Below, piece by piece: positions 11,552-20,014 of a stretch of DNA of 64,000 bases. Numbering within the stretch: the first letter of the stretch is position 1; each line of letters starts with the position of its first letter. The notes beneath the pieces are model-generated. The model did no database searches. It saw only the letters and a program-made list of their open reading frames with translations, and was not told where the DNA came from. Where the stretch lies: NCBI GenBank assembly GCA_029242745.1, contig JAQWTI010000007.1, positions 1-64,000 on the forward strand, in the 5' to 3' direction. The stretch is from Acidimicrobiales bacterium. Lineage in GTDB: Bacteria; Actinomycetota; Acidimicrobiia; Acidimicrobiales; MedAcidi-G1. A program made the position numbers and the translations under genes.

Positions 11552-12907
11552 TCAGAGTTCAGTGGTTTCAGGGTCATCGTCGGAAGCCTCAACGACAACA
11601 TCGTCGGAAGCCTCAACGACAACGTCTTCCCCACCGTATAACTCCGCCCAGGCTTCCTGGCCTTCGGAACTCTCGCCGCCAATGAAGTTGCCTTCGGCAT
11701 CGTAAGCATGCTCACCGAAGTGCTCTTGGTACTCAGCAGCCACAACACCACCTTCGGCGGCCTGCTTGATCGACAAACTGATTCGGCGACGCTGAAGATC
11801 GAGATCAATAATCTTCACCCAAAGTTCCTCACCGGGAGTCACGACCTGCTCAGGAAGATCTACGTGATGAGCCGACATTTCTGATATATGGACCAGACCT
11901 TCGATCCCGTCACCCACTTGAACGAACGAACCGAAGGGCACCAACTTGGTTACCCGCCCGTACACCAATTCGCCAACCTGATGAGCACCGGCAAACTCCT
12001 GCCAAGGATCCTGCTGCGTGGCCTTCAGCGAGAGGCTGATTCGCTCGCGACCGAGATCCACCTCAAGCACTTGGACTTCAATCTCATCGCCCACGGTCAC
12101 TACTGAGCCAGGGTGGTCGACATGCTTCCATGACAATTCAGAGACGTGCACCAAGCCGTCCATGCCTCCTAAGTCTACGAAGGCACCAAAGTTGACAACG
12201 CTGGATACAACGCCATTACGCACTTCGCCCGGGCGCAGGTTGTGGAGAAACTCCTCGCGTTGTTCCTTCTGAGTCTCTTCGAGCCACGCGCGGCGGGAAA
12301 GAACTACATTGTTTCGATTTTTATCCAACTCAATGATCTTGGCATCAATGGTGGTGCCGATATAAGGCTGCAGATCACGAACTCGCCGGAGTTCCACAAG
12401 AGAAGCGGGCAGGAAACCCCGAAGACCGATGTCAACGATCAGGCCACCCTTGACGACTTCAATCACGGCGCCGGACACCATGCCATCACCCGCCTTGATT
12501 TCCTCGATCCGACCCCAAGCACGTTCGTACTGGGCCCGTTTCTTGGACAAAACCAGCCGACCCTCTTTATCTTCACGCTGAAGAACGACGGCTTCGATCT
12601 TCTCACCCACTGAGACGATCTCACTCGGGTCCACGCCGTTACGAATCGACAACTCGCGGGGCGGAATTACACCTTCGGACTTGTAGCCGATGTCCAACAG
12701 GACCTCGTCCTTGTCGACCCGAACCACGGTGCCTTCAACCAACTGGCCATTCTGTACATCAACCATGGTGGCCGAATAGGCCTCATCCAAGGTCAGTGAA
12801 CCAAGATCATTCTCGGTTATAAGCCGGGGGGTGTACTCCCCGCTTTCGTCAAAGTTCCCCATCGGCGGAGAATCCAGAGCGGAGGGGATAAGGGTCTGTT
12901 CGGGCAC
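11552..12907 (-). CDS. rpsA: 30S ribosomal protein S1
   Basis: mRNA-binding protein of the small ribosomal subunit. Four S1 domains lie at about residues 54-123, 141-206, 228-294 and 313-380; the stretch LSKKRAQYERAWG and the segments RGFLPASLVE and VVNFGAFVDLGG match actinobacterial S1 closely. A tail follows that contains YDAEGNFIGG (shared with mycobacterial S1) and ends in an acidic repeat, VVVEASDD twice. GTG start with GAGAAG about 5 bases upstream. The tail is much shorter than in mycobacteria, where it extends the protein by tens of residues. Confidence 0.96.
   Translation of the reverse strand: MPEQTLIPSALDSPPMGNFDESGEYTPRLITENDLGSLTLDEAYSATMVDVQNGQLVEGTVVRVDKDEVLLDIGYKSEGVIPPRELSIRNGVDPSEIVSVGEKIEAVVLQREDKEGRLVLSKKRAQYERAWGRIEEIKAGDGMVSGAVIEVVKGGLIVDIGLRGFLPASLVELRRVRDLQPYIGTTIDAKIIELDKNRNNVVLSRRAWLEETQKEQREEFLHNLRPGEVRNGVVSSVVNFGAFVDLGGMDGLVHVSELSWKHVDHPGSVVTVGDEIEVQVLEVDLGRERISLSLKATQQDPWQEFAGAHQVGELVYGRVTKLVPFGSFVQVGDGIEGLVHISEMSAHHVDLPEQVVTPGEELWVKIIDLDLQRRRISLSIKQAAEGGVVAAEYQEHFGEHAYDAEGNFIGGESSEGQEAWAELYGGEDVVVEASDDVVVEASDDDPETTEL
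11576..11623. repeat. Exact 24-bp tandem duplication in the rpsA tail
   Basis: Two identical 24-base units, 11576-11599 and 11600-11623, encode the eight-residue unit VVVEASDD twice in the acidic C-terminus of S1. The copies show no base difference, which indicates a recent slippage or duplication event that kept the reading frame. Confidence 0.95.
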
Positions 12908-13070
12908 GTGTTCTTCTCGTCGGATGGGAAATAGTCGGACAGGTCAACCCGTCGGCACAAAGGCACAAACGGACTATTGGATCCTACCCCGGCCCGCTGT
13001 TACCCCATCAGTTCGTCGGCACTCAACTCTGGAGCAGACTTCTGGCTGACCTTCTACCTCTATAGGTCTC

Positions 13071-13802
13071 TCACGAAACCCGATGACCAATCATAAGGAA
13101 TTCCGGCTGGTCGATCCCCGGAGACCGCAAGCCATAGTCGCCAGGCTCGACTGAGCGAATCTCGTCCACCTTTAAACCAGCCCGATCCGCAAGGAGGCGA
13201 AGTTCCCGCGGCGTGAAGCAAGTTGTCCACAGTTCAGAGTCTTGCACTCCACCTTTGGAATCTCGCAAAACAGTCTGTTCACGGTTTACACCGGTATCAG
13301 CATCAAAGTCGTCGCTCTCTGAGAGGAACCGCACTTGGAAGTAAGCGGAAAACGCACTCAGCGCTACTCCACCCCCGAGTCGGACAGAAGCTACGATCTG
13401 TTCCAAGATCACCCCATCGGGGTCTGATGCTGCTGATTCGGACCCTGGGCCGCATGCGAGACCAAAAGCTCCCTGGCAAAGCGAGACTGCCGCATCAAAT
13501 TCGGCGTCAAAGTCCATACTCCGAGCGTCACCCTGCATAAAAGAAGCCCCGGGTGGTGCTTTGCGGCGAGCGATTTCGACAAATCTGGCCGACACATCGA
13601 CACCAACCACTTCGATGCCCCGTCGGGCAAACTCATATGCGTGGCGACCCGGGCCACAGCCCACGTCCAAGACACGCGAGCCCGCTTTAAGCCCCAGAAG
13701 GTCGACCAGCACGTCAACCTCACGAATGGTTCCATAGGTGAATGAATAACGAAGGTAGGCCTCACCTAGGTAGTCGGCGATCCCTTCGAACCAGTGACCC
13801 AT
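13071..13802 (-). CDS. Class I SAM-dependent methyltransferase
   Basis: A 243-residue methyltransferase. Motif I reads RVLDVGCGPGRHAYEFA (about residues 43-59), then VVGVDVSARFVEIAR and ASFMQGDARSMDFDAEFDAAVSL with LCQGAFG. The C-terminal part FTPRELRLLADRAGLKVDEI resembles small-molecule methyltransferases, but no substrate can be named. It stands alone between rpsA and polA, 20 bases from the polA stop, in the same orientation. It is not closely similar to the methyltransferase at 2318-3064. Confidence 0.85.
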   Translation of the reverse strand: MGHWFEGIADYLGEAYLRYSFTYGTIREVDVLVDLLGLKAGSRVLDVGCGPGRHAYEFARRGIEVVGVDVSARFVEIARRKAPPGASFMQGDARSMDFDAEFDAAVSLCQGAFGLACGPGSESAASDPDGVILEQIVASVRLGGGVALSAFSAYFQVRFLSESDDFDADTGVNREQTVLRDSKGGVQDSELWTTCFTPRELRLLADRAGLKVDEIRSVEPGDYGLRSPGIDQPEFLMIGHRVS

Positions 13803-13822
13803 CTGCTGTAGACCTAAACCCT

Positions 13823-16525
13823 TCAGCCCTTAGCGTCAGCCCAAGTTGTCCCAGTCGCGACTTCCACGGCCAGGTCCACGCGTAGGTCGTACGCGCCGGC
13901 CATCTCCGCTCGCACCATGGTTTCGATATCAGCCAATTCTTGGTCTGGAACCTCCAGAATTACTTCATCGTGGACCTGGAGCACCAATCGGGAAGCCCAC
14001 CTCTCACTTTGTAGGCGGCTATCGATTTGAATGAGGGCCACCTTGAAAATATCCGCCGCCAAACCCTGAATACCAGCGTTCATGGCTTGTCGCTCACCTG
14101 CCTGGCGTACGTTGAAGATCGGTGACGACAGTTCTGGAATTCGACGGCGGCGCCCGAAGAGTGTCTCGGTGTACCCCCGCTGACGGGCCTCCTCCACTGT
14201 TCGGTCCATGTAGGCCCGAACCGAAGGAAAAGCAGCAAAATACGACTGCAGGATCTCGTTGGCTTCTTCGACCGATGATCCAAGGCGCTGAGAGAGTCCG
14301 TAGGCCTCCATGCCGTATGCCAGCCCGTAGGCAACCATCTTTGCTCGATTACGAACTTCTGAAGTCACCTCAGACGGCTCGATCCCCCAGGTGCGGGCTG
14401 CCACTGCTGTGTGGATGTCTTCACCAGCGTCGAACGCCGCTAAAAGACCTGGATCATTGGCCAAGTGGGCGATGACCCGCAGTTCAATCTGGTTGTAGTC
14501 GGCTACCAGCAACCTGCAGCCACCAGCTGGTACGAATGCCCGCCTGAAGGCACGTCCTGCTTCTGTTCGAACCGGGATGTTGTGAAGGTTTGGCGCATCC
14601 GAACTCAGGCGGCCCGTCCGGGCGACCATCTGGTTGAAGGTGGCCCGGATCCGATCACCGGGACCGACCTCAGCCAAAAGTCCTTCCCCATAGGTGGAAC
14701 GCAGTTTTTCGACCTCCCTGTAGGCCAGGAGATGGGCTACCACCGGATGATCGTCTCGGAGCCGTTCCAAAGTGGCTGCATCAGTGGAAAATCCTGTCTT
14801 TGTCTTCCTGCCTGGGGTCAGACCCAACCTCTCAAAGAGCACCTCGCGGAGTTGTTTGGTGGAATTCACGTTGAACTCCACGCCGGCCGCCTCGTGGACC
14901 AGTTCCCTCAACCGCCCACAATCAGCAGTTAATTGATCTCGCAGACGGGTGAGTTCAGCAACGTCGACCTTTACGCCAACTTCTTCCATACGAGCCAAGA
15001 CCGAGACCAATGGAACCTCAATCTGCTCATTAAGACTTTGCAGCCCCTGACCATCCATGGCTGCCAACAACGGATCCCTAAGGAGCCAAATCGCAGCTGC
15101 TCGATACGACGCTTCAAACATAGGGTCGGCCACTTCACCAGCCAGGTCCAATTGTCCCTCCGGAGGGCCTGCAATCGGCAACACACGGTGGACATGTCGC
15201 TCCAACAATATTGTTAGGTCATAGGTGGAATCATTCGGATCAAGCAAGTAGCCGGCCAAGGCGGTATCTAATACAAGTTTGACCTGATCAATGCCGAGCC
15301 GTTCCAAAGCACGCAGCAGCGGCTTGGCATCGTGAGCCAACACACCTGGGCCGGCATGACCCAACACCGTGGCCAACGCATCAGACACGGCAGTGTCGGC
15401 GAGCAGTGTTTCAGAAATCCACCAGGCCCGATCACCATCGAACAAAGCAAGGCCCGGTCCTAGCTCTGGTCCAGCCGGCCCTGACGGTTGTTCAGTGACC
15501 GTCGACAGCCCGATAGGTGTAGAAAGTTCGGCGGCGGAGATGGCTGCTAGGTCAGAAGCACCTGCAACGAGCTCGATTTCCACAGCCACCTCAGGAGTTC
15601 CCGCTCCAAACCCATCGGCTGCCTGGCCAGACCCGCCATCGCCACCAAAGTCCACACCCAACAAGGCACCTAAATGCTCCTGCGCACGGCTTAGCTCCAG
15701 CGTGTGGAGCAACCCACCGGCTCGCTCCAGATCCACCGGTCGACGATCCAAATCATCTGCGCTTAGACCCAGTGGGACATCACGCACCAAAACCATCAGT
15801 TCTTCATTAAGTCGAGCATTCACTTCGTGTGCCTGGAGATTCTCTCGAAGTTTTGGTGTCTGGTCGCCACTAGCAGCAAAAATTCCGTCAAGTCCTCCGT
15901 AAGCATTGATTAGTTTGGCGGCCGTTTTTTCTCCCACCCCAGGAACTCCCGGCAAGTTGTCGGAGGGATCCCCTCTCAGCGCTGCGAAAGCCACATAATC
16001 GACGGGGCGTACACCTGTGCGTTCCAAGATGCCAGCCTCGTCATACAGGGCGTAATCCGACACGCCCCTCTTGTTGTAGAGGACTCGCACGTGCGGATCC
16101 TCTACAAGTTGATAACTGTCCCGATCCCCAGTCACTACGGTGACATTCCGTCCAGCATCACGCGCCACAGTGGCCAGAGTGGCCAGAACGTCGTCAGCTT
16201 CGAAGTTTTCAGCATCGACCACTCGGAAACCCAGAGCGCTAACCAACTCTCGTACGAGGTCTAACTGCTGGTAGAGAGAGTCTTCCTGCTTCTCACGATT
16301 TGCCTTATATGAATCAAGTCGTTCATGTCGAAATGTTTTACCAGGCAAATCAAAAGCCACAGCCACACCATCGGGCTCGTGGTCTCGCAAAAGAGAAAGA
16401 AGCATCTGCGTGAATCCAAAAACTGCATTGGTTTCCTGCCCACTACTCGTGACCATGTCACGAGGGATAGCGAAAAAAGCCCGATAGGTCAGCGAGTTTC
16501 CATCAAGTAAAAAGAGGCCGGACAC
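13823..16525 (-). CDS. polA: DNA polymerase I
   Basis: Fills repair gaps and removes RNA primers. The first 290 residues are the 5'-3' exonuclease (FLLDGNSLTYRAFFA, TVVTGDRDSYQL, LRGDPSDNLPGVPGVGEKTA). The middle 3'-5' exonuclease-like domain lacks the catalytic DxE: the equivalent strand reads IGLSTVTEQ. The polymerase domain has motif A VADYNQIELRVIAHL, O-helix RNRAKMVAYGLAYGM and motif C LQVHDEVILEVP. The GTG at 16525 was chosen because family members start a few residues before LLDGNS and AGGG lies upstream; a TTG at 16564 is the alternative. About 900 residues. Confidence 0.95.
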   Translation of the reverse strand: MSGLFLLDGNSLTYRAFFAIPRDMVTSSGQETNAVFGFTQMLLSLLRDHEPDGVAVAFDLPGKTFRHERLDSYKANREKQEDSLYQQLDLVRELVSALGFRVVDAENFEADDVLATLATVARDAGRNVTVVTGDRDSYQLVEDPHVRVLYNKRGVSDYALYDEAGILERTGVRPVDYVAFAALRGDPSDNLPGVPGVGEKTAAKLINAYGGLDGIFAASGDQTPKLRENLQAHEVNARLNEELMVLVRDVPLGLSADDLDRRPVDLERAGGLLHTLELSRAQEHLGALLGVDFGGDGGSGQAADGFGAGTPEVAVEIELVAGASDLAAISAAELSTPIGLSTVTEQPSGPAGPELGPGLALFDGDRAWWISETLLADTAVSDALATVLGHAGPGVLAHDAKPLLRALERLGIDQVKLVLDTALAGYLLDPNDSTYDLTILLERHVHRVLPIAGPPEGQLDLAGEVADPMFEASYRAAAIWLLRDPLLAAMDGQGLQSLNEQIEVPLVSVLARMEEVGVKVDVAELTRLRDQLTADCGRLRELVHEAAGVEFNVNSTKQLREVLFERLGLTPGRKTKTGFSTDAATLERLRDDHPVVAHLLAYREVEKLRSTYGEGLLAEVGPGDRIRATFNQMVARTGRLSSDAPNLHNIPVRTEAGRAFRRAFVPAGGCRLLVADYNQIELRVIAHLANDPGLLAAFDAGEDIHTAVAARTWGIEPSEVTSEVRNRAKMVAYGLAYGMEAYGLSQRLGSSVEEANEILQSYFAAFPSVRAYMDRTVEEARQRGYTETLFGRRRRIPELSSPIFNVRQAGERQAMNAGIQGLAADIFKVALIQIDSRLQSERWASRLVLQVHDEVILEVPDQELADIETMVRAEMAGAYDLRVDLAVEVATGTTWADAKG

Positions 16526-16580
16526 CGTGCCGACCCTAATCTTGATTGGCGGTTGTCCCGCCAACCGCAGTTCTTGGTCG

Positions 16581-17183
16581 TCACGATGGTCGGAGGCCGT
16601 CGTGAAGAACCTTTCGGGCTACGTCAGCCATGGTCTCACGGCACGACATGGATGTGGTCTGCAAGAAGCGGAAGGCGTCGCCCTCGCTAACACCCGTCTC
16701 GTCAACAAGCAAACCCTTGGCCCGGTCGATGACCTTTCTCACCTCTAGACGGTCTGCCAGAGTGTGGGCCTGCTGCGCCAGGGCCCGCATTTCCCGGTGA
16801 CGGGCCCGAGCAACCTCGATCGCAGGTACCAGTTCGGACCGATCGAACGGCTTGACCAAGTAGGCCAGCGCCCCCACCTCCACAGCTCGATCGATCAGAT
16901 CTCGTTGGCTAAACGCCGTAAGAATCACCACGGCCGTGTCGCAGGAATTGGCGATGCGGGATGCTGCTTCTATCCCGTCTAGGCCCGGCATCTTGATATC
17001 TAGAATGACCACGTCCGGATCGAGTTCGACAACTAAATCGACAGCGTTGTCGCCCCGGCCAGTGTCACCTACCACCTCGTAGCCCTCGTCAGTAAGGGTC
17101 TCCTTGAGATCAAGACGAATAATGGCCTCATCTTCGGCTATGACCACTCTTACTCGGGTTGGGATCTCACTCTCATCTGCCAT
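16581..17183 (-). CDS. pdtaR: ANTAR-domain response regulator (PdtaR-like)
   Basis: Two-component regulator predicted to act on RNA antitermination rather than on DNA. The receiver domain has the acidic pair in VVIAEDEAIIRLDL, the phospho-acceptor Asp62 in VVILDIKMPGLDG, a Thr in VILTAFSQRD and the Lys in YLVKPFDRSEL. The C-terminal ANTAR domain (about residues 140-195) contains RKVIDRAKGLLVDETGVSE and ends ETMADVARKVL. M. tuberculosis PdtaR binds ANTAR hairpins near ribosome-binding sites; that function is inferred here. The partner histidine kinase is not in the window. The start overlaps the upstream small gene by 11 bases. Confidence 0.93.
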   Translation of the reverse strand: MADESEIPTRVRVVIAEDEAIIRLDLKETLTDEGYEVVGDTGRGDNAVDLVVELDPDVVILDIKMPGLDGIEAASRIANSCDTAVVILTAFSQRDLIDRAVEVGALAYLVKPFDRSELVPAIEVARARHREMRALAQQAHTLADRLEVRKVIDRAKGLLVDETGVSEGDAFRFLQTTSMSCRETMADVARKVLHDGLRPS

Positions 17184-17466
17184 CGAAACTCATCCGGTCC
17201 AAGAGGTCATCTTGGGTGGCTTCCAGGCGCGCGATGTTTTTCACGATGTCATTTCGGTGCCGTTCCATCGCTGCGGCATGGCGTTCAGCGTCACGATGCT
17301 CACCCCCGGACTGAGCGGTCTCGGAGACGAGTGCCCGAACTCGGGCATCTTCGGCAGCGGCCACCAGATGTTCCAACTGCTCCTCGATTACAACCAGTTC
17401 AGTTCGCAGTCGTTGGAGCCGCTCACAGGCCTCGGTCAACCGACGTTCGATCACTGGACGTACCAT
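17173..17466 (-). CDS. Small coiled-coil protein of unknown function
   Basis: A 97-residue charged protein without a recognised domain. It is almost entirely predicted helix with heptad spacing (for example RRLTEACERLQRLRTELVVIEEQ at the start, split by a short break, then HRNDIVKNIARLEATQDDLLDR). No signal peptide, membrane segment or cysteine. Its end overlaps the start of the ANTAR regulator by 11 bases and its start is 30 bases from the tRNA, so it is probably co-translated with the regulator. No clear ribosome-binding site was seen, and the start codon is uncertain. Confidence 0.6.
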   Translation of the reverse strand: MVRPVIERRLTEACERLQRLRTELVVIEEQLEHLVAAAEDARVRALVSETAQSGGEHRDAERHAAAMERHRNDIVKNIARLEATQDDLLDRMSFDGR

Positions 17467-17495
17467 TGGACGGGTAAGTGTACGGAGAACGAGCG

Positions 17496-17579
17496 TGCCC
17501 GGGGCGGGACTTGAACCCGCACGACCTTTCGGCCAGAGGATTTTGAGTCCTCCGCGTCTGCCAATTCCGCCACCCGGGC
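17496..17579 (-). tRNA. tRNA-Leu (anticodon CAA)
   Basis: The minus strand folds as a class II tRNA: acceptor GCCCGGG paired with CCCGGGC, D-loop with GGCAGACGC, anticodon stem GAGGA/TCCTC closing the loop CTCAAAA (anticodon CAA, reading UUG), a long variable arm TGGCCGAAAGGTC, and the T-arm GCGGGTTCAAGTCCCGC. The discriminator base is A, typical of tRNA-Leu. CCA is not encoded. It lies between the coiled-coil gene and the divergent fabD. Confidence 0.96.
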
Positions 17580-17718
17580 TGACCTTGTGAGCCTACCCGT
17601 GGCCTTAAAACCAACAGCTTAAAAGTGATATAGGTGATTCCACTAACTGCCGCCACATACGATGAGTGGTCGTACCGGGCTTTACTGCCTAAATCGGAGC
17701 ATTGCCCCAAGGAGACTG

Positions 17719-18903
17719 ATGATCGCCTTTACCTATTCCGGCCAAGGGTCGCAACAACCCGGCATGGGTTCGCCTTGGCTCAACCACCCATCCTGGGAAC
17801 TGGTAGACGAAGCGTCCGACGCCGCTGGGCGCGACGTGGCCCACCTGCTTCTGGCTGCCGACAGCGGGGAGCTTCGTGCCACCCGCAACGCACAGTTGGC
17901 AACCTTCGTCATCAGCATGGTGATACTCGACGCAGTAGAACGTCTCGGCATCGATGCCGCCGGCCATGCCGGTCATAGTTTGGGCGAGTACAGCGCCCTC
18001 ACTGCCGCGGGCGCCCTGGAGTTTGCCGACGCTGTTTCGTTGGTCGTTGAACGGGGCGAAGCCATGGAAATAGCTGTCGTTCAACCCCCGGGCACCATGG
18101 CTGCTGTCCTAGGCCTCGAAGATGCCGGCGGTGAGGAGGCCTGCGCAGCCGTCGGTGGTGACGTCTGGGTTGCCAACTACAACGCCCCAGGCCAAGTGGT
18201 AATCGCTGGTTCACCCGCTGCAGTAGTTGCTGCAGGCGAGGAGGCCAAGAAACTCGGCGCCAAACGAGTCACCAAACTTGAGGTTGCCGGAGCCTTCCAC
18301 ACCCCGTACATGGCAACGGCCCGAGATCGCCTTAGCGAGGCGGTGGACGGCGTCGAAATCCGTCCGCCGGAGGGGATCGTTGTCGCCAACGTGGACGCTA
18401 CCGCTCACAAGAATCCAGCCACTTGGCGCGCTCTGATGAACGCTCAGTTATGCAGTCCCGTGCGCTGGTCACAAAGTCTCGAAACCCTGAGCGCAGCAGG
18501 CTTCAACACCTTCATCGAACTCGGCCCCGGAAACGTCTTGACCGGGCTCGTCAAGCGGACCCTCAAGAGTGCTACCCGGCTTACTGTTAATACACCCACC
18601 CACCTTGACTCGCTGCTCGACAGGCTCGCCGGGACAACCGAATCCACCGCTAATGACAGTCGACTTGTCGAGGGCGAACATCTTTTCGCCACTGACCGAA
18701 TGGTGGTCAGCCCAGCATCCGGCGTCTTCACTCCAGTGGCCAATGTCTCGTCCGGCCATATCGTAAAGCCAGGGGAATTGCTTGGACATGTTGGGATCAC
18801 CGAAGTCCATTCGCCTTTTGCCGGCGAGTTCATGGGTTGGCTGGCCCTTGAAACCGAACGGGTCACGTCCTCGCAGCCCGTCGCGTGGCTTCGTACCAAG
18901 TAG
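17719..18903 (+). CDS. fabD: Malonyl-CoA:ACP transacylase fused to a lipoyl-like barrel domain
   Basis: Transfers malonyl from CoA to ACP for fatty-acid synthesis. Residues 1-305 form the FabD domain: YSGQGSQQPGMG at the start, nucleophile Ser87 in GHSLGEY, and catalytic His194 in GAFHTPYM. After a linker, residues 325-394 form a second module reading SPASGVF, KPGELLGHVG, VHSPFAGEF and ERVTSSQPVAWL, a pattern of a biotinyl/lipoyl barrel-sandwich domain but without the modifiable Met-Lys-Met. Ordinary FabD is about 310 residues. The ATG at 17719 has AAGGAGA 5 bases upstream; the frame is open from 17662 but that part is not homologous. First gene of the fab run. Confidence 0.92.
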   Translation: MIAFTYSGQGSQQPGMGSPWLNHPSWELVDEASDAAGRDVAHLLLAADSGELRATRNAQLATFVISMVILDAVERLGIDAAGHAGHSLGEYSALTAAGALEFADAVSLVVERGEAMEIAVVQPPGTMAAVLGLEDAGGEEACAAVGGDVWVANYNAPGQVVIAGSPAAVVAAGEEAKKLGAKRVTKLEVAGAFHTPYMATARDRLSEAVDGVEIRPPEGIVVANVDATAHKNPATWRALMNAQLCSPVRWSQSLETLSAAGFNTFIELGPGNVLTGLVKRTLKSATRLTVNTPTHLDSLLDRLAGTTESTANDSRLVEGEHLFATDRMVVSPASGVFTPVANVSSGHIVKPGELLGHVGITEVHSPFAGEFMGWLALETERVTSSQPVAWLRTK

Positions 18904-18933
18904 CACAGCATCCTGAAGCAGGAAAGGGATCCG

Positions 18934-19647
18934 ATGAGTCGAGTCGTATTGGTCACAGGAGGCAACCGGGGCATCGGTCTTGCATGCGCGCTCGAGTTCT
19001 CGGCAGCAGGTCACAAGGTAGCCATCACATGCCGGGGTGAAACACCTGAAGAGGTTGCAAATGCAGGAATCCTCTCCGTTTCCTGCGACGTGACCAATTC
19101 AGCGGAGGTGGACGCTGCATTCAGTGCCGTTGAGGAGCAACTCGGGCCGATCGAAATTTTAGTTGCCAATGCCGGAATCACGCGCGACGGCTTGGTGCTC
19201 CGCATGTCGGACGAGGACTTCATCAATGTGCTGGATACAAACCTGACCGGCACATTTCGAGTATGCCGCCGGGCCGTCAAGACAATGATGAGGGGGCGTT
19301 GGGGCCGAATAGTTCTCATATCTTCAATCGCTGGACGGATCGGCCAGACTGGTCAAGCCAACTATTCAGCCTCCAAGGCGGGCCTCATCGGCCTCGGGCG
19401 ATCGTTGGCCAAGGAATTTGCCAGTCGGAATATCACTGTGAACGTGGTGGCGCCGGGTCCCATCATCACCGACATGACTGCCGCCCTTACCGCTGATCAA
19501 CAAGCCGCGTACGCTGAGGCGGTGCCGTTGGGCCGACTCGGAGAGGTATCAGAGGTTGCGGCAACAGTCGCGTTTTTGGCTTCCGAAGATGCCGGCTTCA
19601 TCACGGGCGCTGTCCTACCTGTAGATGGTGGCCTGTTCATGGGCTAA
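18934..19647 (+). CDS. fabG: 3-oxoacyl-ACP reductase
   Basis: NADPH-dependent reductase of the fatty-acid elongation cycle. A 237-residue classical short-chain dehydrogenase: cofactor motif TGGNRGIG (residues 8-15), VANAGITRD, then SSIAGRIGQTGQANYSASKAG with the catalytic Ser, Tyr and Lys, and the C-terminal GFITGAVLPVDGGLFMG. AGGAAAGG lies about 6 bases before the ATG. It follows fabD after 30 bases and sits where many Actinobacteria have fabH. A paralogue acting on another substrate cannot be excluded, but the neighbours support FabG. Confidence 0.93.
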   Translation: MSRVVLVTGGNRGIGLACALEFSAAGHKVAITCRGETPEEVANAGILSVSCDVTNSAEVDAAFSAVEEQLGPIEILVANAGITRDGLVLRMSDEDFINVLDTNLTGTFRVCRRAVKTMMRGRWGRIVLISSIAGRIGQTGQANYSASKAGLIGLGRSLAKEFASRNITVNVVAPGPIITDMTAALTADQQAAYAEAVPLGRLGEVSEVAATVAFLASEDAGFITGAVLPVDGGLFMG

Positions 19648-19777
19648 CGACCAAGCACTAAACCTCAACTAGCGACATGACGGGACATTGAACGATGTAC
19701 CACAATCCATACCCCAGTGGGCTGTGTCGCCCTAGGGTTAGAGAGTTCAGGATCACCTATCAGAATGGAGAACTACG

Positions 19778-20014
19778 GTGAATGATGACAACTTCGAAAA
19801 ATTTAAAAAGTGCGCGGTGGAGGTCCTGTCCGTTGAGGCCGACCAGGTGACCATGGAGGCATCTTTCGCTGATGACCTTGACGCAGACAGTCTCGACCTA
19901 GTCGAACTGGTAATGGCGCTAGAAGAAGAGTTCGGTGTAAACGTCGAGGAGGAGGAGTTGGAAGGCATCGCCACCATCGGCGGCGCTTACGAGTTAATTA
20001 CCGGCAAACTTTGA
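19778..20014 (+). CDS. acpP: Acyl carrier protein
   Basis: Carries growing acyl chains on a phosphopantetheine arm. The 78 residues are acidic and helical, with the attachment Ser38 in the motif [18 protein letters not shown]. It starts at GTG (MNDDNFEKF) with GGAGAA 7 bases upstream. Its stop TGA shares its A with the fabF start, so translation is probably coupled. A 130-base gap separates it from fabG; I could not identify a convincing promoter there. Confidence 0.96.
   Translation: MNDDNFEKFKKCAVEVLSVEADQVTMEASFADDLDADSLDLVELVMALEEEFGVNVEEEELEGIATIGGAYELITGKL

Noticed and set aside
13046-13058. A 13-base TAGAGGTAGAAGG shared between the rpsA leader and the ftsZ leader
   Set aside because: By simple expectation dozens of shared 13-mers should occur by chance in 64 kb, and the positions and strands are not comparable.
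12908-13070. AGGATCCAAT present in both the rpsA and ftsZ leaders as a possible common operator
   Set aside because: Ten bases only, at different distances from the start, and the flanking symmetry in ftsZ is not found in rpsA.
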